Of a stretch of 64,000 bases of DNA, positions 22,026 to 34,135 are shown piece by piece. Numbering within the stretch: the stretch's first letter is position 1; each line of letters starts with the position of its first letter. Location of the stretch: positions 685,189-749,188 of the forward strand of contig NW_006499997.1 of NCBI RefSeq assembly GCF_000471905.2, read 5' to 3'. The notes beneath the pieces were generated by a model. The model was not told the origin of the DNA. It worked only from the letters and a program-made list of their open reading frames with translations, and searched no databases. This DNA is from Amborella trichopoda (taxonomy: Eukaryota; Streptophyta; Magnoliopsida; Amborellales; Amborellaceae). The position numbers were made by a program, and so were the translations under genes.

Positions 22026-25000
22026 CTTCTTTACTCTCTTCGTATGTCTTACTTTATTGTGTAAAATGATGGTTTCCTCTGTTGTCTGGATTACACAACC
22101 TTTATACAAAAATTTTCCCACTCTTAAATTTATGTATGCTCTTTATTGTTTTACTTAAATTCTAAATTTATTGATGAAACATTTTATTCTTCTTATTACA
22201 AGGAGAAAGGTTCAGAAACTTGTCTTGGCTATGGTTCTCGACCTTTGGCTGAGGCAAGTAACTCAGCCTACTCAATCTCGGCCAAGTCATTGGCTGCGAT
22301 TGTTTAGAAGAGAAAGTGGTATCAACTATAGGCAAGCACAAACTCAACCCCCTGAGGGTCGTGCTTGGTCAAGCTAACATGTCGACTCTTTCTTCATTTT
22401 TGTATAAAAGGCCAGGTAATTGTTCTGCTTGATCTATGCATGCAAGTGTCGACTTACATTGCAATCACTAACAGGCTAGTCTCTCGGTCTTTAGGTCATG
22501 GATCTTATGAGTATATGGCCACTGCCCAGAGTCCTGTGGCGCAGCACTTGGACTTTGCATTTATGCAGTCATTCTTGGTGATCGTCGCGCATTTGTTTCC
22601 CTGCATCATTCTTGGTATTTTTATCTTTCTACTTTCTCTTGAGCTTCTTATACTTTCTTTATGTGCCTAATTTTGCTTGAAAGAATTCACCTTTTTTTTA
22701 GGTCGGCTACTTTGGTCTCTACTCATGGACCTTCCCTCGATTTGTGATAAGAACTTGCGAGGGGGATGTGCTAGAGGATCTTCTCATCCTCTCATTTCGT
22801 AGGCTACTCGTAACCTAACTCATGATCACTTTCCCTTCTAGTGCTAAGATGCTTATGGAGATCACTAGAGTCTCCAACAGTCCGGTAGTGAATTGAGCAA
22901 AATAGAGCCTAAAGCTTGTCATTTACGTACATTTACATCATTTCATTCTGGTTGATGATGCTTTGCATCTCATTGAGGTGTTCTGTAATAGAATCCTCAT
23001 TTTTGAACTTCAGGTTTACCATATTTGTTATTAGGAACACCGTATTCTCTTGTACAATTCCTATATTTTGTTCCACAATGACATTACATATCTCTCACTT
23101 GACACACGGTGGTATACAACATCATTCAACCATTTTTTGTAATATTCCAATAGCTTTTCAATCTAGCTTCTTTCACTCTTCTTCAATCATGCTTCAGGCT
23201 TATGTTCTACCTCTTTAATGGGCATGTACAAGTCCTTGTAAATTTAGTCTTCCATTTTTTTATTTCTAAATTATCCTATTATATGTTATTTTTAACGTAC
23301 TTGTATCTTCGGGACGAATAATGAGAGAGCCAGTAGTAACCTAGTCCCACCGATACCCCAGACACTACCAGACTAAAGGAACACTGTAAGCCTAAAATTA
23401 GGCGACCTTTAAAGAAGTATCATAATGGCCTCAAATTGCATGAGAGGGTAGTTTTGGATACCCTAAAACATCTGTAAAGTTTTGTCACGTTCAGACGAGT
23501 TTTTATATGATCAGGACGAAACTTGGTTTTCAAATCCAGTTCCTTTCATGCTAAAAATGGACTCTATAACTATAATTCTACTTTATGGATCTCAAAATAG
23601 TATCAGACCACCTCCATTGGATCTGGATGTCGAAACACCTCCAGGTACCAAATTTCGGCTCAATCGGAACCTCCGGGATCATTCTGGGCCGAACTTACTA
23701 TAAAAGCGTGATTTTACACTATTGCGGTGTAGCTTCGGTGAACCAGTTTCCATTTATGGAAATTGTATTTTCTCATTTCAGGATTATTTTTAATTGCTCA
23801 TAACTAGCTCGCTTTGAGTCAAATTATGCTCAAATTCATAAATGAGCTAGATCTACATGTCCCGATTGTTTTGACATATGACACGCATCATGGTGTAACC
23901 CGAACCGAGAGAATTTCTAGCGAGAAGATGGACTCGAAACATAAAAATTCAAATTTTATAAAGAAGAACATCCAATTCAAATTTTATAAAGAAGACATAG
24001 CTCAAGATCCCGATGTCGGATAGTCGCAAGTATGGGTCCGTTGCGTCTGTCCTTCAAATAGCTATAGTTTGATATAATTTTTATGTATGATTGGAAACCG
24101 GATGATACGAATTTTAAGGTCGAAAATGACATACTTTTTCGGTCGTCGGAATCTTATTTTCTGGTGACTTCCCAAATTGGAACGTGCTCAAACGGAGACC
24201 AAAATGGACTAAATTTATTGCAAAATGATTGTGATAGCATCATCTTCAATTTGTGATCAAAATGAAGGCTTGAAACATCAACGATCATGTCGGATTGGTG
24301 GTCGAAGAATCACAAAGTTTATGGATATGGTCGGATTTTGGGTTCTTCCTTAATAATCTGTTTCAAGATGATCAAAGGGTATCAAAACGTACGCAATAGT
24401 TCAAGCATCGATTCTATGACGATTGATCGCTCGAATTACCACTATAAGCATCCAAAAAAGCTCCTGAGGCTTAACAGGCAAGAGTCCCCTCATGGAGAGA
24501 TGGTATTATCATTTGTTGAAAAGTGCTTAGGGGTATTTTGGTAATTTGGTAAAAGTGAGATTAATATTTTAATTCATAAAATGTGTATTTTTTTTTACAA
24601 TTTTGGGTATTTATGAGCATTCCACTATTGTTTAGTGGTTGCTCTAGATATTGGAACCCAAGTCATTTGTAATACAACTTGGTCATTTGCAATAAAATTC
24701 TTGAATACGTGAGCATTTTCGAGTGAGATTCTTAAGTTCTTAGCTTCTTGTTTTCAATTTGGTTTGAAGTTCAAGAGTAAATGGATAGAAGAGAGAAATA
24801 TTTCTTAGAGAGAGAAAATACCCCTAGAACCCTACACTTCATAGAACCTCAAAGTTCCAATTCCTTTAGGATTCCTAACTCCCAATCCCATACACCGTAT
24901 AACTCCTAGCTTTCATATACCTTAGAGACCCTAGCTTCCAATCCTACTCCATACACCCTACACCCTGCCCTACACCATACACCATAGTATTTCATACACC

Positions 25001-25204
25001 ATAGCATCCTATACACCTTAGTTATTTTATACCTTACCCAATCCCATAAACCCTAGTTTCTATACACCATACCTCAACCCAATCCACCTAAGCTAGGCAC
25101 CTAAGCCCCTAAACCCTAATCTTGACCCAAGACTTAAACCTCTTTCTATCTCATGTGAGCGTAAAGAGACCGACGAAGGTGCACGTAGGCTCAAGCCTAT
25201 TCTA

Positions 25205-25369
25205 AGTTCACTCTCTCTCCTCTCTCTTCTTTCTCTCTTCTCTCTCTTTTGCTCTCTTCTTCTTTCTTTCCTCTCTTATTTCTCTCTTCTCTTATTTCTC
25301 TCTTTGTCCCTCTTCTTTTTCTTCTCTCTCTCCTCTATCCTCTCTTCTCTTCTTCTTTCTTTCCTCTCT

Positions 25370-25405
<36 letters not shown>
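25205..25405. repeat. CT-rich low-complexity tract
   Basis: Continuous ctctt/ctctc sequence ending in a pure (CT)n run. The Leu/Ser/Phe-rich frames through it are artefacts of composition. Confidence 0.9.
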
Positions 25406-25409
<4 letters not shown>

Positions 25410-25529
25410 CTCGGACTTAGGGCAGGTATGAGCCCTCACCTTCTCTCTCTCTCTTTCCCTCTCTCTCTCATGATCAAACTCCTAGACCCACACCTAGGGC
25501 GGGCCCAGCTACCCTTTCTCTCTATCTAT

Positions 25530-25990
25530 TTCTCTCTTACACCCTCTCATCTCCCCTATCCACCCTACCCTCTCATCTCCCATTTCCGCCCTACCCTCTC
25601 ATCTCTCCTATCCAACCTACCCTATCATCTTCCCTATCCGCCCTACCCTCTCATCTCCCCTCTCTGCCCTACCGTCTTATCTTCCTTACCCACTCTTCCC
25701 TCTCATCTCCCCTATTCGCCCTACCCTCTCATCTTCCCTATCCTCTCATCTCCACTATCTGCCCTACCCTCTCATCTCCCTTATCAGCCATACCTTCTCA
25801 TATCCCCTATTCACCCTACCCTCTCATCTCCCCTATCCACCCAACCCTCACACACTCCTATCTGCCCTACCCTCACACACCCCTATCTACCCCATCTGCC
25901 CTGCCTTCACATACTCCCCTATCTGGCCCAAGCTCTATACACTACTCTATCTCCCCCATATTCTCATATTAGCCTCATCCGTTCTCCATT
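25530..25990. repeat. Minisatellite, about 26-bp unit
   Basis: About 16 imperfect copies of cctaccctctcatctcccct followed by atccgc-type ends. One frame stays open for 208 codons as SHLPYPPYPLIS-type repeats. This follows from the unit length and lack of TA-starting stops, not from a gene. Confidence 0.85.
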
Positions 25991-26442
25991 CTCTCACCTA
26001 CGTTATCCTCTCATCTCCCTATTAGAGTCTGAAGGTGGGCCCATCATTCGTTGACCCCATTCATCTCATTTTCTCTCACCTTAAACACTCTCGTTTCTCT
26101 CTAATCATATTTCAACTTCCCATTTATTTTACTTTGCTTTCATTTCATCACTCCTTTATTTCTCTCTTTACTCATTGTTTCTTTCACTTTTCGAGCACTC
26201 GATTCGTGGTCGTCCTGAGATTGTTTTCTAGGGTTTTAACTCTTAAATTGCTACTCTAACCATCAGCTCATACAGTGAAGTCGGGTCATAAGAGATACTG
26301 ATTCCCTTCCAGTAGGTCACTCAGGTTGGCGTCATCCTGAGTTAGCTTTCTTTAGAGTTCTAACCCTTTCACTACTCTAAGCACCAAGTCACACAGTGTT
26401 TGGGTTGTGAGAGACTTTCATCTTTCTTTCTTTCTCTCTCTA

Positions 26443-26473
<31 letters not shown>

Positions 26474-26970
26474 TTCATTTTCGTCTCTCCCTTGATCATA
26501 TTTAGGTGGCTCTTTGGTTTAGTGACATAGTTATAGGCTCAGTCCTGCAACTCCACTTTCCAAATCCTCCAGGTACTAAGGTTTCGTGCCTGGTACTTTT
26601 TCTTATCTCCGGCAATACCTCTTGAGAGGGGTTATGTCGGGAGGCTGATCAATTTTCTTCGGGTCATCCATTGGCTTATTTTATTTCTTCTTCTTCTTCT
26701 TCGTCTTCTTCTTTTTCTTCTTTTTCTTTTTCTTCGTCTCATCTCTAAACCAATTTCTTATCGATCTTTTTTTAATTTTGTCCTACCACTCTACCCCAAA
26801 ACTAGAGCCATTAACCCATAAAACACATCAAAGAGGAGTATATTATATTTGGATTTCATTAACGGTTTTCAAGTGAGAGTTGCGATGAGGTGTTGAGTTT
26901 AGAGAGGGAGCCACATCCAAACCACGCTACTGGACAATCGGAGGGTTTTCATTCATTGATCTATAAGGGA

Positions 26971-27660
26971 AATAGCACAGGCTTATCCCACGAGCTCAAA
27001 CCGCAGTGAGATAGGTGCTCGAGTCCATCCCTTCATCGCTTTAAAATCCTCTCATATACCTATCCGCACGTGACACACGAGCAGCACACGTGCTTGTGCG
27101 GTCAAGCGATTGATCGAGAGGGGGACAATTGAACCCAGGTCCTCGAGGGAGAGCGAGCAAGGTAGATCCAGGCCCGATCAGATCTGTTGAGTGAAATCAT
27201 ATAGCTATTGATAGTGGGATAAATCTTTTTAAACTACACACATGGCTTAAATGATCCAATCCAACCTACATCAGTTCACACTTTCTTATTAGTGGTATGC
27301 TTCACCATCAACCAGTGGTGTTTCACCAATATTATGAAGGTGGGTCATCAAGGGTGACAACTTAGTCACAGTTGGTGTGGAGTCACGTTTACCCGTGACC
27401 TCATATCGATAGTATGTCCCAAACATTCCATTTTCGGTGGTCTTAAAGATCCTACCTTTTGGATGTTTCTTCTTTGCTTGTCACACAACTACTAGCCTCA
27501 CAACATTAACACGTAGCAGTTGTGATGACCAATAGTGGTTTGAACTCAAGGGAGCCAAGCTCTAATACCACATTGTTTGGCATGCATTGTTCAAGCCCTC
27601 TCACAAACAACATTTAAAAAATGGATCGGACCTCGATCGCTAGTTTAGTTCGGTATATTA
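26971..27660. other. Unassigned spacer before the copia element
   Basis: No coding signal. At 27562-27573 gctctaatacca is the near-complement of the usual retroelement initiator-Met primer site, which could mark an old minus-strand element. Nothing else supports it. Confidence 0.35.
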
Positions 27661-27845
27661 TGTAAAGACAATTCAAGATCTTGTATTTATGTTATATTAT
27701 ATCATGTATAGGAAGTTACTTTTTGTAACTTATCTTGCTCTGCAAGTTAACTTGCGGTGTAAGTTATCTCTAGTTGTATTATATGTACATGTTGATAATA
27801 GTTAATAGAGATAGGTTTTTCATCTGCCTCTTTGTGTGTTTGACA
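27661..27845 (+). repeat. 5' LTR of the copia element (185 bp)
   Basis: Starts tgtaaagaca and ends tttgaca (TG...CA). It shares cttgtatttatgttatatta and the cttgctctgcaagttaactt block with 32904-33110. Such a short LTR is at the low end for plant copia elements. Confidence 0.85.
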
Positions 27846-27857
27846 TGGTATCAGAGC
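27846..27857 (+). promoter_or_regulatory. Primer binding site, initiator tRNA-Met type
   Basis: TGGTATCAGAGC directly follows the 5' LTR, with no spacer. Confidence 0.92.
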
Positions 27858-28764
27858 AAGCTTTCATTATTACCCCGTTTCTATCTATTGTCCATTCCTG
27901 ACTGCGAATGGTTCCTTGATCGACCATCTTGTGGCTATTGAATCGATCTCTTTCATTCCTTGCGGCCATCTTAGATCTTTCTTTAGAAGCATGATCGCAG
28001 TAAACAATTTTCAATATCAGCAATCTCTAACAAATCTGGCCACTCAAGTACTAATTTTCCTTTTCGACAAGGTATTTCTCTAGCAGAAGTTCCTTTATGG
28101 ATATTATTTTCAACTTTCGTTTCAGATTTGGGTTGCTTTTTGTTGATCGCAGTTTGCCTTTACTATTCATCATCTCTAATATTGTTGTCCCAACACGTTA
28201 ATCTCTGGCTTCAAACCTTTTTAACCTCTTGCTTCTGTTGCAAACTGTGTTTTGCAAAGTGTGCTTGCAATTTGGTTTTCACTGTCACCAGTATTCACCA
28301 TCTCCAATAATTATCTTTGTACCTCTCTTACTTTGTTACACATCGTGTTTTGTAAATTCCTTTGTTGCAAATTGTGTTTTGCAAATTATTTTTCACCTTC
28401 CACAGTGGCAGTTTTTTTTTTTTCCATTGGTTGCTTCTTCAGTTGGGGATTCGAGGTTCTTGCTTTTTTTTTTTGAAGTTGTTATTCCATTGTCAGTCTA
28501 TTTTGTTTCTAGGGTTTCGTCTGATTTGTCTTTTAAAGCTCCGTTTGTTGTTTGTTCCTCACGTGAGCATAATCATCAAAGTCTTGGTCACCATCTAACC
28601 TTTTCTTTTTACTTGATCTCTCGTAGAGTACATTGAAACGTTCGTTGCGCCATTGTCTTAGTCCTTCCAGATTTTGTTACCAAAAAAAAAAAAATCTCGC
28701 ATATGAGTTTTGATCGTAGGTCCACGCTCTTGCTCATGTCTGAGGTTGCTCATACAATTTGTAC

Positions 28765-29267
28765 ATGGCTTCTGAAAATGAGTCGTGTTAGCTATAAAAC
28801 TTGATGTGAAAAACTATCCCGATTGGGGCTTCCATTTTCAATTTTTTGTTGAAGGAAAAGGTTTGTGGGGATTTATTGATGGAATTGAACCTCAACTTGA
28901 TCCATCCAATACTAAAGAAATCCAGCAATGGAAAATCAACAATGTAAAAATTGTTTCATGGATCCTTGGCTCTGTGGATATGGACATTGAAAGGCCAATG
29001 AAAGGCTTCCGCACTGCGAAAGAAATGTGGGAATATATGGAAAATATTTATCAGCAATCAAATCTTGCAAGGCGCTTCCAAACTGAGTATGATATGTTTA
29101 CCTATGGACAGAGGGAGAAAAATATCCAGGAATATTATGCTGGTTTTATGAACTTGTGGACAAAATATGAATCTGTAAGTATAACGACTATCATTAGTGC
29201 TTGTTGCATTAGAAGACTAAAGGAGATAAATGATGACAGGAAGGTGATGCAGTTCCTACGATAGTTG
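28765..29267 (+). pseudogene. Copia gag (broken)
   Basis: An ATG at 28765 begins a short MASENES frame. The gag frame itself is open from about 28785 to 29264, so a frameshift lies between. It contains YPDW, WGFIDG, WKINNVKIVSWIL, TAKEMWEYM and REKNIQEYYAGF, the pattern of the UBN2/gag family that forms the virus-like particle. Further gag sequence downstream is disrupted. Confidence 0.85.
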
Positions 29268-29467
29268 CATCGAATATGAAGTCATTTGAGCCAATCTTTT
29301 GAATCGCGAAACATTGCCCAATATGGATGCCATTCTGGGTGATTTACTTCGTGAGAGACAAGGATTGTAACACATGCCACCATTGAGGGAAAGAAGGATA
29401 CAAAAAAATTATTTGTGGCTCAACGGGCCAGCGAAAAGCCACCACAAAGAACCCATCTTTACTGCAA

Positions 29468-29567
29468 TGTTATGATTGTAAAGGATATGGTCATATAGCT
29501 TCCCATTGTAAGAAGAAATTTTTTTTGTAATTATTGCAAACGTCTTAGGCATATTATCACAGAGTGT
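29468..29567 (+). pseudogene. Two CCHC zinc knuckles of copia gag in different frames
   Basis: 29468-29509 reads CYDCKGYGHIASHC (CX2CX4HX4C). 29526-29567 reads CNYCKRLRHIITEC, a second CX2CX4HX4C. They lie one base out of frame with each other across an oligo-T run, so a slip there has split the nucleocapsid. Confidence 0.85.
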
Positions 29568-29747
29568 TGAAATCGTCCTCGATGAGGCAACATGGAATCA
29601 GATATAAGGAAACCTTTTTACAAGACATACCAATTGCTAATGATGATCCAAACACAAGCAGGTTCCCAAACAGTAGCCACGTTAAATGATATTTGACAAT
29701 TGGTACAAAACTCTGTGTCTACGGCTATCTCTTAGACTTTCTTTGCT

Positions 29748-29975
29748 ATGGGCTTATCTGATATGAATTCTTATTTATCCCCGAGTGTGAATCCCCTTTG
29801 GTTTATTGGCTCGGGTGCCTCTAATCATATGACTATAGTGCACACAAGTCTATTATCTACTAAACCATACCAAGGTAATAGTCAGATTCTCACAGCTAAT
29901 GGGGAGAAACTGAATATTATTGGTATTGATAATCTAACTTTGTGTTTTCCTTGGGCCACCTTTTTGTTTAGTTAA
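29748..29975 (+). pseudogene. Copia protease remnant, active-site Asp lost
   Basis: WFIGSGASNHMT matches the copia protease motif, normally with DSGAS. Here the codon at 29808-29810 is GGC (Gly), so the catalytic aspartate is missing. The following segment (ILTANGEKLNIIG) keeps the family pattern. Confidence 0.85.
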
Positions 29976-30223
29976 TGTTCTCTTGGTTCCTAAATTAACT
30001 GCTAATATAATCTCTGTGTGTTACCTTGCTGATGATAATTATAATGTTCGATTTTTTCGTGAAGGTTGTGTAATACAGGACCTACGCATTGGGGATAGTG
30101 AAAGGAAAGGGGCATATAATTAGTCATCTGTTTACCTTGGAGTTTCAGATACCAAACTGTGTTGCTACTTTCTTTTCTTCATCGGATTCTGATTTTTTTG
30201 TTTCTAATAAACAATGACATATT

Positions 30224-30950
30224 TGGCACCGGAGACTTAGTCATTCGAATGCAAATAAATTAGATTTTTTGTTTCATTCAGATTCATTGCCAAATAAAGC
30301 ATTTGATTTAAAATATGTTAATAAATCTTGCATTAGTCGTTTTTTGAATAAAAGCGTTTGTTTGCCTTTTCCTATTAAAGTAGATAAAACAACTGCACCT
30401 TTTTATCTTTATTCATAGTGATGTGTAGGATCCTGCTCCAATTTTATCCAAAATGAGATATAAGTATTTTGTTTTGTTCATTGATGAGTTTACACGCTAT
30501 ACTTGGATATATTTTATGTGCCATAAATATGAAGTGTTCTCCCATTTCAAAACTTTTCTATCCATGGTTGCAACCCAATTTGGTACAAAAGTAAAAATCT
30601 TATGGTCAAACTCTAGGAATACTTATCACATGATTTTCAAGAATATTTGAAAAGGTATTCAATTATAGAAAACTTGTCCCTATATTCCACAACAGAAACA
30701 AAATGATATAGCTGAAAGGAAAAACCTCCATATCTTGGAAGTTGTTAGGATACTTATGCATGACTCCCGTATTCATTATAGCTTTTGGGTTGAAGCTGCA
30801 TCAACAACTGTTTATCTCATAAATCGCCTTCACTCAGTTTTTCATAAAGAATCTCCATATTATTCATTATTTCATATTCATCCTGATTATTATCTCTTGT
30901 ATATTTTTTGATGTGTTTGTTTTGTTCATCTTCCTGCACATGAAAGAACA
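30224..30950 (+). pseudogene. Copia integrase remnant
   Basis: WHRRLSHSNANKLDFL at 30224 begins the HHCC zinc domain. The core follows with YFVLFIDEFTRYTWIYF from 30453. The position of the second catalytic Asp reads WSNSRNTY, with no Asp. The third acidic residue lies in QNDIAERKN near 30705. Stops at 30416 and 30648 and later break the frame. Confidence 0.82.
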
Positions 30951-31033
30951 AAATTTTCTGTTCAAGCTGCTATTTATGTTTTTGTGGGTTACTGTCCAGA
31001 CCAAAAGGGATTTATTTATTATGATCTAGCAGT

Positions 31034-32104
31034 TTGTCGTGTACGTATTTCTTACCAGATTTCTCAGATGCCAACACCACTGATAACTTATCAATACATT
31101 TAGTGCATCAACAACAAGGCAAACAATACAAATCCACACCTCCTCCATCTCACCAAAGAAAGCGAGGTCAGACCTCTGTCCCACCTGTAAGTGATTCTCT
31201 TCCTTTATCGTTTTCTCCTAATCAAGTTTCTTTTGATTGCTCTATCCATTTACGATGTTCTTCATGTGTAACTCAGCCACCTGACCAATATGGCTTTTCC
31301 CTTAATGATTTTGACTTTTTAGTACAACGTAGAGCTTTATTTACTTCTATTGATATTGTTGAGATTCCTTCCAAACACCTAGATCTTTGTTTATTTCCTA
31401 GATCTTTGTTTATTTCCAAACCCTTAGATTCAGTTGATATTCCTTTCACCTACCAACAAACCTTGACTACGCCATGTTGGAAAGAAGCCATGGATGCAGA
31501 TATAAGTGCCTTGTTGGAAAATGACACTTAGGATCTTGTATCGAGCCCTCCTAATACATATCTTATTGAAAGTAAAAGTGTTTTTTCTATGTAGCTTAAA
31601 TCTGATGGAGGGATTGAGTGATATATTGCTAAAATGACCATTATACAAACAATAATTGCCCTCTCAGCTATTCGTCAGTAAACTATTTCTCAAATGGATG
31701 TAAAGAATGCATTTCTTCATGGACTTTTGAAAGATACGATATATATGTGACCTCTACCTGGGTATTGCCATGACAAGTCTATGGTCTGTCATTTGAAAAA
31801 GTCCTTGAATGGTTTAAAACAAGCTCTAAGAGCTTGGTTTGACCGGTTTTGACAGGTCGTTCTGAATGCTTGATTAAAACAAAGTGCTCATGACTAGTTG
31901 CTATTTACCCACTATTGTTATTTAGGGATAACAATAATTCTCCTATATGTTGAAGATATTCTCATTATAAGAGACAACCTTGATAATATACAACACTTGA
32001 AAGAGCTTCTTAGTCACTCATTCAAAATAAAAGATTCGGATCTGTTGACTTACTTTCTTGTCATAGAGATTCATCATTCTCCTAATGGATATATAGTTAA
32101 CTAA
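31034..32104 (+). pseudogene. Copia reverse transcriptase remnant
   Basis: Starts with the variable linker (31034-31480), then WKEAMDADISALLEN, the entry to the RT domain. QMDVKNAFLHG (about 31695) and LKKSLNGLKQALRAWFDRF (about 31795) follow. The catalytic box at 31946-31957 reads YVED in place of YVDD. At least six in-frame stops. Confidence 0.88.
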
Positions 32105-32872
32105 AAGAAGTACACTAAATATTTGATCAAACTGGCCAACTTATCTGATGATAAAGGGGTGGATACACCAATGAAGGTGAATGTAAAATGTAGAAATGAT
32201 AATGGGGACAAACTTCCAAATCCCACTCTTTATAGAAAACTGGTTCACAATCTACTTTATCTCACTGTGACTAGTCTTGATATATCTCATGCAGTACAGG
32301 TCGTCAGCTAATTTGTTGCAAATCCCCGTCATATCCACCTCTTAGCAGTCCATCGTATCATTAGTATCTGCGGGGTCCACGCCATAGAGGCCTATTCTTC
32401 TCCTCTATCTCTTCTCTGTAGTTACGATCCTATGCTGATGCAGATTGGGTAGGCTGCCCAGATATGTGACGCTCGACTACTGGGTGGTGTATATTTCTTG
32501 AAGATTCTCCCATATCATGAAAATGTAAGAAACAACAAACTGTGTTGAAATCTTCTGCAGAAGCCGAATACCTACTAATGTCCTCAACTTGCAGTGACAT
32601 TACTTGGTTGAGAGATCTTTCACATGACCTCAATATTCTTCATTGAACTTCTCCACCGTTGTATATTGATAATATGAGCACCATACGCATTGCATCAAAT
32701 CCAGTGTTTCATGATCGCTTAAAGTATATAGAAGTTGATTGTCATTTCATTCATGAAATGTTTTTGGCTGAAGAAATTACACTCCCACATATTTCCTCAT
32801 AGCAACAACTTGCAGATATTTTTACCCAAGCAATGATTCGTGCTCGTCATGACTGTCTCATTACAAATTGAT
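32105..32872 (+). pseudogene. Copia RNase H region remnant
   Basis: Contains the RT thumb-side block DTPMKVN and NPTLYRKLVHNLLYLTVTSLDISHAV, then SSAEAEYLLMSSTCSDITWLRDL from 32551, the RNase H signature of copia. DRLKYIEVDCHFIHE (about 32712) follows. Several stops. Confidence 0.85.
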
Positions 32873-32889
32873 GTTTTTTAACCAATCTT

Positions 32890-33120
32890 AGTTTGAGGCG
32901 GAGCGTAGAGATAATTAAAGATCTTGTATTTATGTTATATTATATGGTGTATAGAAAGTTACTTATTGTAGCTTATCTTGCTCTGCAAGTTAACTTGTGG
33001 TACAAGTTATCTCTGATTGTATTATATATATATGTTGATAATAATCAATATATACATGTATTATATTTACATGTTGATAATAATTAATAGATATTGTATT
33101 ATGGATTTTCATTGTTTTAT
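32890..33120 (+). repeat. Polypurine tract and 3' LTR of the copia element
   Basis: gtttgaggcggag (about 32891-32903) is the likely purine tract. The LTR begins at 32904 (cgtagagata, with the expected T changed to C). It carries a local duplication of the acatgttgataata block, which makes it longer than the 5' LTR. Its right end is approximate and no target duplication could be matched. Confidence 0.75.
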
Positions 33121-33566
33121 TAAAAATATATAAATACTGAGAACCTATTTCATGTCAGAGTGTTTATTGACTATACTAAGAATCTTTTCCCTCTCTCTCT
33201 CTCTCTCAAGTCTACCCGTCCTCTCTCTAAAATGCTTAATCTCATATCCATGGATTCATGATCTATCTCTTGACTAATTTAGAAGAAGAAGAGGGAAGAG
33301 GAAAAAGAGGGGGAAGGGGGGGGAGAAAGAAAAAAAGGTGTACCAAGTTTGATGTGGACTTACATTTTGTGAGTTTTTATTATGGAAGTATTTTGAAATA
33401 AATGTACATTCTTTTAATTTTATTCCCGTTATTCTCTTTTTATATCTAGATGATTGAACATTTTATTGTACATTTATTGTTTTCAGTTATTTTAAATCAA
33501 ACCCACGAAAGTTGAGGAACCTTTATTTGTAATATGGTTGTTTTTTGTCCTTTTAAATGTAGTCCA

Positions 33567-33568
<2 letters not shown>
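33121..33568. other. AT-rich spacer, no gene
   Basis: Contains a short CT microsatellite (about 33190-33210) and a purine-rich patch (about 33280-33335). No coding signal. Confidence 0.4.
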
Positions 33569-33616
<48 letters not shown>

Positions 33617-33822
33617 GTTAGTACGTACGACGAAAGTACTAAACTAACTTTAAACGTTTAAACGTTTACCTTACGTAGGTTAGGTACGTACGTTAAGAAA
33701 GTAAAANNNNNNNNNNNNNNNNNNNNACGTTAACGTTAACGTAACGTAACGTAACGTACGTAGTTACGTTAGTTAGTTAGTTAGTTAGTTAGTTTACGTT
33801 AGTTACGTTAGTACGTACGAGA

Positions 33823-33869
<47 letters not shown>
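33569..33869. other. Assembly gap with artefact-like flanks
   Basis: 20 N at 33707-33726. The roughly 90 bases on each side consist almost wholly of acgt, gtta and cgta words, and are bounded on both sides by (AG)n tracts (33571-33612 and about 33825-33868). This looks like cyclic base-flow noise at the end of reads stalled in an AG microsatellite. The true sequence here is unknown. Confidence 0.85.
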
Positions 33870-33875
<6 letters not shown>

Positions 33876-34135
33876 TAGGTAGTCCGCAAAAGTCTAAACA
33901 TTAAACTTTAAAAGGTTTTTCCTACATTGGGGAGCTTGAAGAAAAGAACATATGTGTAATCCATTTCACTTAGTGAGTATAGGGCTATCCACATGGCGAT
34001 ATAGGGCCTCTAGTAAATTACACAAATTTTAAAAATAAAATAAAAATTTTTAACAAATAAAACTACATGGGAAACATGGAGCCTCTAGTAAATAAAAACT
34101 TAAAAAATATAAAAAAATTAAAAATCACATAGAAC

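Larger units (their letters stand above)
20494..23283. other. Unassigned AT-rich region with local duplications
   Basis: No gene could be supported. Around 20930-21250 there are repeated ggatatcc/gggtatccgaaccc words, as in degenerate interspersed repeats. A stretch at 22200-22310 reads through a protein-like frame (GEKGSETCLGYGSRPLAEAS start) after an acceptor-like ttacaag, but ends in TAG and has no partner exon I can find. Confidence 0.4.
23284..26970 (+). repeat. LTR-like repeat copy A of a long pyrimidine-rich family
   Basis: Begins tgttatt, then the acttgtat...gagagagcc...aacct block shared with copies B, C and D. It shares the long central part with D (cattctgggcc, ctattgcgg, the caaacggagacc block, the ggggtattttgg block), then a CT-rich 3' third. 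Near 26905-26960 there is a ggagccacatccaaacc ... gggttttc block found again in C (about 55275) and D (about 62700). No coding sequence. The size, TG start and spread as four copies suggest a long LTR, but no CA terminus or pol was found. Confidence 0.65.
27661..33120 (+). mobile_element. Decayed Ty1/copia LTR retrotransposon
   Basis: Order of parts: 5' LTR, primer site, gag, two zinc knuckles, protease, integrase, reverse transcriptase, RNase H, purine tract, 3' LTR. Protease, then integrase, then RT is the copia order. Many stops and frameshifts occur and the catalytic residues are altered, so it is not autonomous. The internal domain is about 5 kb, a normal length, so decay is by point changes and small indels rather than large deletions. 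Confidence 0.92.

Noticed and set aside
25428-26054. 208-codon open frame of SHLPYPPYPLIS-type repeats
   Set aside because: It is the translation of a pyrimidine minisatellite with a unit near 26 bp. No start context, splice sites or homologue pattern.
27562-27573. gctctaatacca as a minus-strand primer binding site of another LTR element
   Set aside because: One mismatch to the usual site and no LTR or coding sequence around it. It could be chance.
28128-28636. Overlapping Phe/Cys-rich frames between the copia primer site and gag
   Set aside because: T-rich leader of the retroelement. Several frames are open at once and none has family motifs.
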